A DNA stretch of 64,000 bases from Acholoe squamosa (GCA_949317995.1 OX439039.1:18777282-18841281), one strand, 5' to 3'; shown: positions 34,583-45,329, numbered from the stretch's first letter. Notes: generated from the letters alone by a model not told the origin. A program made the numbers and translations.

Positions 34583-35012
34583 TATAGTTAAGTAACCATA
34601 TGTCCGTAATCGACAGATCTTCAGGGATCGCCTTCTTAATCAAGTTCCTCCACATCTCAGGAATCTTTTCCGGTTTTGATGTTTTCGGATTCCAGATATA
34701 GTCTTTCTCGAGGAAGATCATATCGCCATTCGGCCACACGATGCTTCCCAACGAATAGTCAATCTTACCATGACTTTCCGGGGGGTCCATCATGGCTTCG
34801 GTTGATTCTGAATGTGCGGATTTTGCTGGGGAGGGGGGTGGAGGCATCTCCGTAGTTCCCACTCCACTAGTGTTCAGATCCAGACGTACAAGCGTGTTTG
34901 CTGCTTCCAAATCTTCCAAAGCGGCCTCTTCTTCGGGATGAATGGGGCTCATTCCCGAACGGTCCTCCATATCTACCTCCATACTGGATTCGGACAACAT
35001 CTTTTCCGCCAT
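34521..35012 (-). CDS. Extra ORF block, segment a (163 codons)
   Basis: It starts at ATG 35012 in a strong context (AAATGGCGG) and is the first frame of the post-integrase block. The N-terminal part is acidic with a Pro-rich stretch (PPPPSPAK). The C-terminal half (IVWPNGDMIFLEKDYIW ... EMWRNLIKKAIPEDL) looks like a folded domain I do not recognise. It ends within segment b, which is in the +1 frame, and the two frames are jointly open over roughly 115 bp. A TATA-like TTATAAA lies about 60 bp upstream (35071-35077). Confidence 0.55.
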   Translation of the reverse strand: MAEKMLSESSMEVDMEDRSGMSPIHPEEEAALEDLEAANTLVRLDLNTSGVGTTEMPPPPSPAKSAHSESTEAMMDPPESHGKIDYSLGSIVWPNGDMIFLEKDYIWNPKTSKPEKIPEMWRNLIKKAIPEDLSITDIWLLNYNGLCHRYECEPRVLPYGGIR

Positions 35013-35616
35013 TTAGACGGAGTTCAGATGCAGCAAGTTAGCCCAGTAGTACTTCAACGTACTCCTCGGCTTTATAATCTTAGTTAGTGTTCGTATTTAT
35101 CAGAGTTTAGTGCTTGCAGCAGGGAAAAATCTACCGAGCAAAATCAAGCACGTCGAGTTTCCTCGGCGTGGTCGTTTGATTAAACAAGATGGCGTCAATT
35201 CGCGTGAGAAACCCCGAACCCGGGGTCAAGGGTCAAACTTTCGTTCCCAGTAATTGGGTCACGCGGCACCACGTGCTTTCCACGCATCTGAAAACAAAAC
35301 GGTCTGTCAGAGCTCGTATTGTCTTCCCGGCTCGATATCATCTGGAGTACCCATGGAGAATACGTATAGCATTATGCTGATATGCCGGATCAATCCGTCC
35401 ATTACCCACTGGAACCTCGAGGAGCCGACAACAGAGCAGGTTAGAGCGGTTTCATTACAAACTGACGAGCATCCCGAAGGTGCTGTCAACATAGTTGACA
35501 CCACGCTTTGTCATAACAAGTAACGACACAAACATTCAAAGACACACACAAAAACAGGACAATACATCGTTGTGTTTCAGGATTCAATACTTATTAGAAT
35601 CCACTGTTGGGCTTAT
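35013..35616 (-). other. Gap between integrase and extra ORF
   Basis: About 600 bp without a convincing frame on the element strand. It may hold an internal promoter or splice acceptor for the extra ORF. A TATA-like TTATAAA at 35071-35077 and a pyrimidine stretch followed by CTGCTGCAAG upstream of it are the only candidates seen. Confidence 0.4.
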
Positions 35617-37085
35617 TTAGGTAATACCGCTTCTCTGAGCAATCCTAGCACTACGGCGAACGCCCTCCTTAATAGTTCTATTTTTAGCATTAGGGGACTC
35701 CGCTCCATTCCCGAGATCCAAGCTAGCCTTTGGGTTCCCGGTCCGCTTTGCCCTCCCTACTCCTGCCGAGACTTTTTTATCCTTAACATCACTCTCATTT
35801 GATTTGGTTTCATTCTTCTTACGTCTTCTTTGTTTTTGGGTGCTGAGCATCGGCATCCTTTTAGGTTTCTTCTTAATTCTTTTTTCTTCATTTACAGGTT
35901 TTTCCGGATCTTCATCCCGATCCCCTGTACCAGGACCTCCGCCTAGTTCAGGTAAGTCAATGACTTCTGGTAATTCCATAACATTCGGACCTAACCCATA
36001 CATCTCTTCAGCTAACTCCCTACCTCGGTACGGCCTTAGTACTTCGACATGACATCGTCGTACGTTCCCGTACAGATCTTTTATAAAGCAGGTCGTTTCC
36101 GAAATTATCTGAGTTATGATGTGTGGGCCATCCCAGCTAGACACCACTTTCAATTTATCAAGGGGTTTATAGAATCTGAGGACCCTATCTCCCACCCTGA
36201 AAAATCTAGGTTTCAGTCCAGTGTCGTAGCCCACTTTCTGCCATTTCGCTGATTTCCCTAGCTGATTCCGAACTAGTTGATAGGCTTTCTTAAAGTTATC
36301 CCGTAAGGATTCCACAAACATAATCGAACACGGGGTTTCAGGACTTATTCCAGTTACCCCAAATACTAAATCCGCTGGCATTATGATGTCTTCACCATAA
36401 ACCAACATATTCGGAGTACAATTAGTAGAGGCATGCACTGTGCTGTTGTATGCATGCACCACGAAATCGCATTGGATGTCCCAATCGTCCTGATGCTTAT
36501 TCACTAGCGGTTTCAGAACTTGTAGTAGGGTTCTGTTGAACCGTTCTACTAAGCCGTCCGATTGGGGCCGGTACGGATTAGTGCGCGTCTTGCAGATAGC
36601 TAAGTACTTGCACATTTCCTGGAATAATTCTGATTCAAACTCCCTTCCTTGGTCACTGTGGAGCATCAGGGGTACCCCGTATTGCAACACCCAACCTCTC
36701 ACGAATGCTTCTGCACAGGTGATGGCTTTGTGATCTTTCAGAGGGAAGACTTTCGTGTATTTCGTATAGTAATCGCAAACAACCATCATGCAAGTGTTAT
36801 CCCTAGGGGTTGTATTAAACCCACTAATGATGTCAATCGCAATTCTTATTCAGGGCTTATTCTTACAACATTCGGGACAAGTGGCGATCCACCTTAGCAA
36901 ATCTCCACTCATTCCCGGCCAGTAGTATCTCCGGGTGAGTCTTTCCAGAGATCTACTCTTTCCGAAATGGCCACTTGTCACGTGGCCATGGCAGTAATAC
37001 ATAATATCCCGACGCATAGCGTTCGGAATAACAATCTGAAGAATCTTTTTAGTTGGACTAATTTTCCACCTACATAAGATTCCTG
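35617..37085 (-). pseudogene. Integrase, interrupted
   Basis: This pol domain joins retrotransposon cDNA to host DNA. The N-terminal HHCC zinc-binding region is readable at about 36860-37000 (CHGHVTSGHFG, later CPECC). The catalytic core follows: first Asp in VVCDYYTKY, second in HSDQGREFES, Glu in SDGLVERFNRTL. A GPY/F-like region (SSWDGPHII ... VEVLRPYRG) and a long Lys/Arg-rich tail ending RRSARIAQRSG complete it; no chromodomain is visible. Two lesions are present: a frame change near 37078-37090 relative to RNase H, and an in-frame TGA at 36850-36852 just after the zinc finger, where the family usually has Trp. The catalytic-core part is open for 390 codons. Confidence 0.9.
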
Positions 37086-39139
37086 ACTCTGACCTCTAGC
37101 TCGGCCCATTGGGCTAGAAGTCTTCTCATCTCCCTGTTCTCCATGCTGATAGCAGGACGGACAGGTTTGATCCCTAATGGAACTGTTTCCAGGAGATTCT
37201 TGGTAATGGGGTCTTTACCCTGGAACTCGCGAATGGCCTCTGGTGACCATTCTATTAAAGTTCCCGGATAGTCCCTGAGTGGCATATGCGCGGCAGCAAT
37301 TACTGCGTTATGCTGCCCGCAATCACCACAACTCCCCTGACCACACTTCCGGATTGGCTTCCTAGATAGGGCGTCTGCATTGGTATGCTTCTTCCCGGAC
37401 CGATGTTGGATCTGGCTGTGCTCCAACCCGAATTCCGAAAGGTTCGCCAACCATCTGCCTATCATCCCCTCGGCGTCCTTGAAGTTAAGGAGCCATTGGA
37501 GAGATGAATGGTCGGTTCTTAGTGTAAAATCGGATCCCCATAAAAAGTGTTTAAATTTCTTAGTGTACACCACCACAGCCAGAAGTTCCCTCTTAGTGGT
37601 GCAATAATTCCGTTGGGCTTTATTCAGAGTGTTGCTAGCAAATGCAATCGGGATTTCCACGCCGTCCTGGACCTGGGACAGTGCGGCACCAATGCTATCA
37701 TTACTAGCATCCGTATCCAATATGAAGTGACCTGAAGGGGTTGGGTATTTCAGTACCGGTGTATCCGTAAATAGGGTTTTTAGTTTCCTAAAAGACTCCT
37801 CCTGTTCATTCCCCCATGGGAATGGCTCCCTAGCTCTCCCAGGTGTCCAATGGGCGATGCTTTGCATAGGAAAACTTACTCGAGAGTATCCCGGAATGAA
37901 GTCTCTGTAGTAACTACAGAACCCCAGGAAAGATCGTACCTGCTTAGCAGTTCTTGGTCTCTCCCAGTCCCGAACACTCTCTCCTTTTTCCGGATCAGCT
38001 TTAATCCCATCGGTGGATATAATCCTACCCAGGTAAGTGATTGATTTCTGAAATAATCTACATTTCTTAGGTTTCAGACGTAATCCATTGGATACTATCC
38101 TCTTGATCACTTCTTCTAGATTATTCAAACATTCACGGAATGTCTTTCCGAAGACAATTACATCGTCCAGGTATACTAGACATTTCTTCCATAACAGATC
38201 ACTCAGGAGAGTCTCTATCATGGCTTCGAAGGTAGCAGGTGCATTACATAACCCGAAGGGCATAACCGTATATTCAAACAGGCCTAAGTGAAAATGCTGT
38301 TTTCTCCATGTCCTTGGGTTCCATTCCAATCTGCCAATACCCGGATTGGAGATCCAGGGTGCAGAACCAATTGTTCCCTCCCAGGGCGTCTAATGTCTCG
38401 TCAACCCTGGGTAAAGGATACGAGTTTTTCTTAGTCCATTTAGTTTTCGATAATCCACACAAAAGCGAATGCTTCCGTCTTTCTTAGTAGTCATGACTAC
38501 TGGACTAGACCAGGGGCTGGTACTAGGCACAATCACCCCCTTTTCCAACTGATCTATAATTTCCTTCTCACAAATGATTTTCTTCTTAAGCGGCAGTCGG
38601 TGGTACGGAATCTTGAAGGGCTCCGCCTCTCCAATATTGATATGGTGCAATACCTTATCATTCCGGCCCAAGGGACCACCGGTATAGCCAAAAGCCTCCT
38701 CGTATTTCCGTATTAGATTCCGGACTTCCATCTTCTGATAGCTATCTTCCAGGGAGGATTCCTCTATTAGGTTATCCAGTTCCATGTTCATCTTCTCTTT
38801 CCCTACCAGTTTACATTCGGGTTCCCGAATGTCATTCCGTATCCCATTTACCAATGTCATGGACCCAAGCCTGGATCCCTTCTGTAGATAAATGGTTTTA
38901 TCCCCTCGGTTCATTACTGGTAGTACGCTCCAGAACGGGTTTCCTACCAGCGTATCTACTGATTCCAACCCAATGCTGGCTAACTGAACCACATCTGGCT
39001 CAAATACACCTTCCTGATCTTTCAGTTTTCTATCTGAAGTACAAAGGACATCACAGGAGACACCCGGGGGTATCTTTACTGTATCCACCACGCTAGCTAC
39101 CGCGCTTATCTCTCTTAATACACACTTCACGTGGATATC
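37070..39139 (-). pseudogene. Reverse transcriptase and RNase H, frameshifted
   Basis: The polymerase part of pol. Order: connecting region, RT fingers with WSSPVVMTTKKDGSIRFCVD, palm motif A LDLQSGYWQI, FGLCNAPATFE, catalytic YLDDVIVFG, and RNase H with DTDAS, KRELLAV, TDHSSLQW and NADALSRKP. Two compensating frame changes interrupt it, near 38430-38436 (just before the palm) and near 38278-38292 (after motif A). An in-frame TAA at 39140-39142 separates it from protease in the same frame. All catalytic signatures are intact, so the lesions look recent. The YLDD box and RT-RNaseH-IN order are typical of Ty3/Gypsy. Confidence 0.92.
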
Positions 39140-39853
39140 TTATGGCTTCCGAATTCTCAACTTTCCCGTACACGGGTTCAACTCCGCCTCAAACAGACTC
39201 GCGAAGTCCAGCCCAAGTATCCCATCATCATTCATATTGGCTATAGTGGGAGAGAGAACAAACTCCTTCCCGCCAATAGAGGCTTTCATAAATGTTCTAC
39301 CAAGAACCTGCATACGGGTCCCATCGGCCGTACAAGCATTTACCCCCTTTATGAGGTTCTCACTCTTGTCCGGCAAGAGGCTGTAGAATTTATTGGAGAT
39401 CATTGAGTGACTAGCCCCCGTATCGACCAAAAATTCCCCAGTCCTACCCTGGGTCGTAACAGACACATACCATCTCCTACCTCCCAGTGGGGAAGGGTTT
39501 CCGGTAAACCTATCAAAATCTTCCGAAATGCCGAGATCCAATCCATGGTCTTTCAGGTGCTCCAGACATGGATTGTTCGGGGGAAGGTGTGCCACACATA
39601 CACGTGTGAATGCCTCTATCCACCCTTCCTCTTCTCCAACGCGAGTACTTTCCCTTACTACTGACTTGGTACCCTCGCTTATGTTGGAGTCCCCGGCCAT
39701 AGGAGGGGCGAGGTGATCAATCTCGGATCCCTCCTTCCCGGGCGTAATCATTTCGGATTCATCAGACGGTTTATCGGGGACAGTACTCTGGCATACAACA
39801 AGTTTCTGGGTTGAGCAATCTGCCACATCCTCAACCCTCCTTAATTTTCCGAA
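39140..39853 (-). CDS. Aspartic protease domain of pol
   Basis: A retropepsin-type protease that would process Gag and Pol. The active-site motif is LVDTGASHSMIS, with the downstream ILGLDF motif. About 110 residues of acidic linker precede the domain. There is no ATG at the upstream edge. The frame is open from 39853 and overlaps the gag end (39841) by 13 bp in the -1 frame, around GGAAAATTAA, so expression by -1 frameshifting from gag is likely (inference). The frame ends at a TAA (39140-39142). RT continues directly in the same frame after it, so this stop is a nonsense mutation or a readthrough site. Confidence 0.85.
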   Translation of the reverse strand, partial: FGKLRRVEDVADCSTQKLVVCQSTVPDKPSDESEMITPGKEGSEIDHLAPPMAGDSNISEGTKSVVRESTRVGEEEGWIEAFTRVCVAHLPPNNPCLEHLKDHGLDLGISEDFDRFTGNPSPLGGRRWYVSVTTQGRTGEFLVDTGASHSMISNKFYSLLPDKSENLIKGVNACTADGTRMQVLGRTFMKASIGGKEFVLSPTIANMNDDGILGLDFASLFEAELNPCTGKLRIRKP

Positions 39854-42108
39854 TTAGGTTCTACCTCTTCAACTGCCGACATATTCCGAGGGACTGGCTC
39901 AGCGGCCCGGCATTCATAGGCTACGTGACCCATTTTCTGACAGCGATAACATCTGATTCTGGACTTATCATACCTCGGCCTACTATACCGGTGCCTCTCA
40001 AGGTCCTCCCGGAAAGACTTCAGCATGCTCTCCATCATACTTTTCATATCGAGGTTTCCAGATGGTTTAATCTCATCCTTCTTAACTATAGTTTCCTTGG
40101 GTTCGGAAACACTCTTATTGTGACTTTCGGGAACTCCCCGCCTTGGCTGCGTAGTCAAGGTCCTTCTGGGAATGAACTTCTTGGCATTCTTAGGGAACCT
40201 CAATGCTGAGATTGTTCCGTCCTCTTCCTCATACTCTACTGTTTCATATTCTGTTTCAGCTTCCGAGACAGCGGCTGGTGCAGTAGGAATTACTGGTTTC
40301 AGATCAGGGGTCACCACACTGGCTGTTTCCCGAGGGACAAATCCGGAAAGAAAAGTTTTCTTCTTATCCAAGTTAGCTATGGCATCACATAACGTTTTCA
40401 TAGTCGCACCCGGGCCCCATGCTTGGTAAGCACAGTCCTGGTGATCTTTATCTCGTAATCCTCGCACGAAGTGTGAGATCAACTCATCGCTTGCATAATC
40501 GTCATCCGTCATAAGGTTAGGTCTAGCCTTCCGTAGTAGTATCTGAAGTTCTAATCCATAGACCTGAACCAACTCCCCCGGCTTCTGAATTCTCTTCCTA
40601 TATTGAGTCATCGGATCCTCCGACACTATACTCCCTAGATAAGAACTACAAATCTCAACTAACAGAGTGTACATTCCCTTATTCCTATACTGTTCTCTCC
40701 AATGATCGACTGCAATCCTACCCGGTCCCTTTTTCAGGCATCTGACCAGTATGGGTAATGACTCGTCTTCATCGTATCCATCTACCTCACGGTCGTCTGT
40801 GAAGTCCGAAAACCAATCCCTCCATGGTTCTGATCCATCGAAGGACTTAGTATCGATCTGATTCTTCTTAGCTGAGATCTCCCTACTTTTTAACCTAGTG
40901 CATTGCTCTAGGCTCCAATCTAACATTTTCTGATCCTTAGTCTTCTTACCACCCCCACCGGATCCATTGGGTCCCGGACCACCGGATCCTGGATGGCTGT
41001 TATTCGGACTATTCCAGAAGGTAAACCCATATCCGGTATTCATAACGGGTTGGGGTCCTATGCCCCCAGGAGCTTGGGCACTGGTGTAGCAAGCCCTACC
41101 ACCACACAGGGTGTCGTTATTATTCTGATTTGTGCTACACACATTTCGACCACACCCCTCTGGAGGGGTGTGGTCGAAATGACTCGGGGGCGGGGCTTGC
41201 TCCCTGGTGTCAATGTACTGATACTCACCATCGGTGGTGAAAGTGGCATCTTTTTGACCTACGCTTAGCCGGACATTCTTATCACGGCCGGGAACATATC
41301 TGTTCCCCACGACATTCCGAGTGGCCTGGTCGTTCACAAAGGGATCATACCCCTTCTTCAAAATGGGTTTTGGGGTAGAAGTGATCGGTGGGCCTTCCTT
41401 TCCGTCATCCCTTGGGATGCAACTGATTTTGGGGTCCTCCGAGGGTCCCCTATTCTCGTCTACTTCCTCGAGATCCGGTTCTTCCTCCTCGGAATCCTCG
41501 GATCCCTCCTGCATCATCTGCAGCTTAGTTATTTCATATATGAGATCATCCCTCTCCTGATACAGTTCCCGATTGTTATCCTGAATGTCAGTGATCAACT
41601 GGTCGTTTTCCTGAATATGTTTCTCCCGAAGGGCCACATGTTCCCTCTGCTGTTTCTCTATGATTTTCTGATTCTTCTCATAAATCTCATGTTGGGCCTC
41701 AATTTGGTTTTTCAAATCGGTAAGGCGCTTACCAGCGACATCCAGCCCTGTTCGGTATTGTCCCAAAGTCTCGTCCTGCTCTGAAGTCTTAGCTTCCAGG
41801 GTGGAGGTTGCCAGACTCAGTTGCAATTCGACTTATTCGGCTTTCTTCCCATACCTTTCATATTCAGCTTTCTTACCCTGAATCATAGCCTCGATCTCCC
41901 GGAGTCGAGTACGGTGGACATCCACCTCTCGTTCCAAGGTTTCCGTGGTACGTTCCAACAGTCCCTTACTCTTGCGTAAGTCCCCAATTTCTTCTAAGAG
42001 GTCTTCAATCTCCCTTTCTAATTCTTTCACCTTATTCTGTTTCCGCTCAGTCTCTTTCTTCTGATATTCCAGCAGCTTTTCACCCCTGGACTGTTCCTGA
42101 TCGCTCAT
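39841..42108 (-). pseudogene. Gag with coiled coil and CCHC knuckle, one in-frame stop
   Basis: The structural protein. The first ATG in frame is at 42108 (MSDQEQSRGEK). About 200 residues of heptad-rich coiled coil follow, then an acidic linker, a capsid-like central region (about 40400-40900: GSEPWRDWFSDF, LVQVYGLELQILLRKARP, ELISHFVRGL) and a zinc knuckle CYRCQKMGHVAYEC (CX2CX4HX4C) near the C-terminus. The frame is broken by a TAA at 41833-41835 inside the coiled coil; coiled-coil coding continues directly after it. The frame is also open upstream of 42108 to a TGA at 42271-42273 without an ATG. Such a long N-terminal coiled coil is unusual for Gypsy Gag. Confidence 0.88.
41142..41181. 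repeat. Perfect 19-bp-arm hairpin inside gag
   Basis: Arms CATTTCGACCACACCCCTC and GAGGGGTGTGGTCGAAATG are separated by TG. The frame is kept (SHFDHTPPEGCGRNVC on the - strand). It lies within the acidic/Pro-Gly linker. It could be a recently acquired palindromic insertion or an RNA stem. Confidence 0.95.
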
Positions 42109-42270
42109 CCGCTTCCATTCCGCATAAGCTGTCCTTTCTGATTCATACCTATTCCTCTCATCCCGGTACCTATCCACGGGTGCCCCACTCACAGGAGCCG
42201 GCTGACTAGACCCACCGGGATTGAAAACAGAGTCAGAAAGGGATGCCGAGTTTAAGTGATTCAGAAAAAC

Positions 42271-42603
42271 TCACTGGCCAGCCAAGGGCACCAGGTGAAT
42301 CGGATCTCTCCCTCGTCCTCGCGGCTCAGTACCAGGGACTTGGGCCAAAATGATGGGACTACCGAAATCCCCATCTCTCAATAAACCTGATGATCTTATA
42401 TTAGGCGCGGTTTGGTTAGCCGGCGCGATCGGATGGTCATCGGTTGTAGTGTCCAACCCTACCGTAGAAACCTCACTTCCGGAATCCAATGCCTCGGTCT
42501 CATTCCGGGATGGATCCCTATATTCCTGATAGGTTAGGCCCGGGGCGCCATGGCTTCCCGGGAGCTCACCTTCCGGACACTGATTCTCGTCTTGTTCAGA
42601 CAG
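42271..42603 (-). other. Element leader with open frame, no ATG
   Basis: The same frame as gag is open from just after the PBS to a TGA at 42271-42273, but contains no ATG. A splice-donor-like CCA|GTGAGT straddles that stop (GTGAGT at 42270-42275 on the - strand). Either this is 5' leader RNA, or gag once began here and the start was lost, or the stop is spliced out. The sequence does not decide. Confidence 0.35.
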
Positions 42604-42626
42604 GGCTGCGCACTTCCGAGAACCAA

Positions 42627-42644
42627 ATCCTGGTCACGGCACCA
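42627..42644 (-). other. Primer binding site, tRNA-His type
   Basis: On the - strand TGGTGCCGTGACCAGGAT lies one base inside the 5' LTR. Its complement (ATCCTGGTCACGGCACCA) matches the 3' end expected of a eukaryotic tRNA-His (CACGGC acceptor stem plus CCA), from my knowledge of tRNA-His. Confidence 0.8.
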
Positions 42645-42645
42645 T

Positions 42646-43064
42646 TGTAATGTATGACCGTTGGTGGTTCGGAAAGGATCACGAATACAAGGGAATTTGG
42701 TTTCGAAAGGCAACAAGTTTTTATTCAGTATCCTAAGTTACAGGGAGCTAAGTAGATTCCGTATGGTAAATAGACTGTTCGGAAAGCTCGGATTTACGAC
42801 TACCAGGTAAGGTCTCGGAGTCAGTAAAGTTCAGATGGTATCCCTGGAGAATCCGGTAGGATTCTCCCCTTCCTAGGTTCCAACCCGACTATTATATAGC
42901 CACAGGGGTTGGGTGGCGACCTCTCGTGTTTAACCCCCGCAGCCCGGAGGGCGGTGCTGCCACCGCCCGCCAGGCGTACCAGGCTCTCAACCCAAAAGGT
43001 CGCTCCGTTCGGAACCTAGGCAACCCGTAAGCCATAAACACTACTACTAAACCGTGCCCCTACA
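42646..43064 (-). repeat. 5' LTR of Gypsy element
   Basis: 419 bp. On the element strand it starts TGTAGGGG and ends ATTACA. It has TATATAA at 42892-42898 as the likely promoter and AATAAA at 42720-42725 as the likely poly(A) signal. It differs from the 3' LTR at six transitions. CCTA follows at 43065-43068. Confidence 0.95.
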
Positions 43065-45329
43065 CCTATATTGAGGAATACCACGCAAAGTAAAATTTCC
43101 ATTTACTTTGAAGAGACCAGGCTTTAAAAGTATTATAGCATATGCATGATTTTATATATTGTGTAACAGGTTGTTTCAGTTTTGTATAGGACAAGGGTAT
43201 ACGATAACAGCTATTTTCTAAACTAACAAATAATATAGTCTGAGGGACTGATTTTCCACATAAATATCCTAATTCTTTTCAATTGACATGATCGTTATTG
43301 CTTTAAGAAGTTTATGTTTTATAACAGAGATGTCTCATGTAAGCTCACAGGGGAAAGTGCTGTACTCTCAAATACCATGACTCTTACTGTTATACCAAAG
43401 CTTTGTAGGTGTAGATATATGTGTACAGTGGGTGATCCTGTATAATTACTATGTATGCAGTATGCCCTAGGCCAGCCAGTCACTCTCAGTGGCTCTTCAA
43501 AGGGTTTACGTAAATAACCTTACATGCACTGTCCCCCACTGGAGGCCGGTAGTATACCATATGTTAAGCATGTATAGTATTATATTGCACACTCCAATCA
43601 AATATTGTCCCCAGAGCTTAATAATGAATTGTAATACGATAATATCCTCAACAAGTTCAATCTAGCATTGTGCACCAATGATATTGTACAAGGTTACCTG
43701 AGAAGAAACTAGGAACAACCAATGATATGCATACATGACACAATAACTGTGTCTAAATCTAAAATACAAGTCCCTGGACTCTGGGGTTGAAGCTAACATA
43801 GGCCTACCTGCCTTTAGGTTATTTCAGTGTTAAAACTAAATGACCATGTTTCAATGGTTTTGGGGAGATGGTATGCAATGTGTGCTGTTGTTTCTCAATT
43901 CAATATAGTTCTGATTTTTTAAGATTCGTCCACTCCAAAACAGCAGTACAATGATTCGTTAATAATCGTATAACATTGTTACATGTATTGTTATACACAG
44001 GCTACTACATCAATAATGATGTAGTAGCAGGATTCATTCATTCTGTATAAAAGATAGTGGCTGCATCTCACTCCGCGATGCATCGCAAAGGTATAAATGT
44101 TGACATTAATTGTCAACTTCCAAACAGCGAATTTGATTTATGCCATAACTTGTAAGTTCTGTGGCATACGGTACAATTATGTTGGAAACTGATGAAGTAT
44201 TTCAAGGATCACTTGAATAATAGTTAATAAGTTACCCATGACATCAACAATAGACAGTCATTCTATGTCTTCCCCGGACTAGAACTCCTTCGGAATCCTG
44301 TGTGGGTGACTCTATGATTTCCATTTCAACAATGATAATAAACCATAGAGTATAAGCTTGGGTGAACGCTGGAAAATTACAATACTAACATTTTATATGT
44401 CTAGAATCATGTAGCCTCACAATTGAATAAACAGTAAACGTCATAGGCAAGTTGTTCTTTATTACTAGGAGCTCAGTGCAGTCATTGTTATAAACTCCCT
44501 CCTGGAGGCCATTTCTTAACACACTACGACTGCTGTCCTTTAAATCGTAGTGAGAACCTAATAATTTGGCCTTAACAGTACCATGCACTAGTAGTCCCTA
44601 ATGTCTGCACCAGTACGACTGCCCTACTAAACCTTATGTAATTACTGCATAGCTGCCAATCGTAGTGAGCAGTCGTAGGGCAGTTCCTACGATAGCCTGG
44701 CTTATCCTTGGCATTTTTAAATGGTAGTGGTTGTGTGTAGTCGTAGTACATTGAGAAATGGCCTCCTGATGTATAAAGACATAGTGTAATTAAATAGATA
44801 AATGATAACAGAAAAATACACACTGGGGAAAATGGCGATTTTAATACCGGAATAACTGGGCCAGCCTTAAACCTCAACATGGTGCTGACAATGCATTATA
44901 AGTACCAACTGATCATGTATGCACGAGACATTATCAGTGAGTTTGGTACACAAACCGAGTTGGCATTCAATACAGGCGGAGTACCACCAGAAGGATGATA
45001 GGACACTCACGTAAGTAAGGAGTGGGGCATAGCTGGGGATCATAAAGGGTTCATGAAGTAGGTTGACCCAACCTATTATAACCCGGAGGCGGATGTTCAT
45101 TTTCTGGTATTATAGAAAGTTCCACTATATAAAATGGCATGGCAATCATTTACCAATATGGCTAATTCGTTATTGGGATTCTGCCTTGTATTTTGGGATA
45201 CTGTCAAAACTATAGCACAGGTAAAATTATCCTGGAATTAAAATCCTCATGTGTCAGCAGCAGAAGACAAGATTTGTTGGCCAAGTACGGTTTCTACACG
45301 ATGACTAATACACTCAAATACAGATGTCA
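43065..45329. other. Intergenic between LTR element and GPCR-2
   Basis: No gene recognised. It contains a perfect hairpin at 44001-44028 (arms GCTACTACATCA and TGATGTAGTAGC, loop ATAA). At 44520-44735 the string CTACGACTGC and its complement recur several times. Frames at 44572-44880 and 44867-45100 (-) have no recognisable domain. Confidence 0.5.

Larger units (their letters stand above)
31223..43064 (-). mobile_element. Ty3/Gypsy-type LTR retrotransposon
   Basis: A complete 11,842-bp element in - orientation, with 419-bp LTRs at 31223-31641 and 42646-43064, TG...CA termini and a 4-bp target duplication CCTA (31219-31222 and 43065-43068). The - strand order is 5' LTR, PBS (tRNA-His type), gag, protease, RT/RNase H, integrase, a gap of about 600 bp, an extra ORF block, PPT and 3' LTR. 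RT before integrase puts it in Ty3/Gypsy rather than Copia. The LTRs differ at six positions, all transitions (about 1.4%), so insertion is recent. Gag and pol nevertheless contain stops and frameshifts, so this copy is not autonomous as read. It sits between two tandem GPCR genes. Confidence 0.95.

Noticed and set aside
42534..42716. 60-codon frame spanning the 5' LTR and PBS as a gag start
   Set aside because: It crosses the primer binding site in a different frame from gag and ends before the coiled coil.
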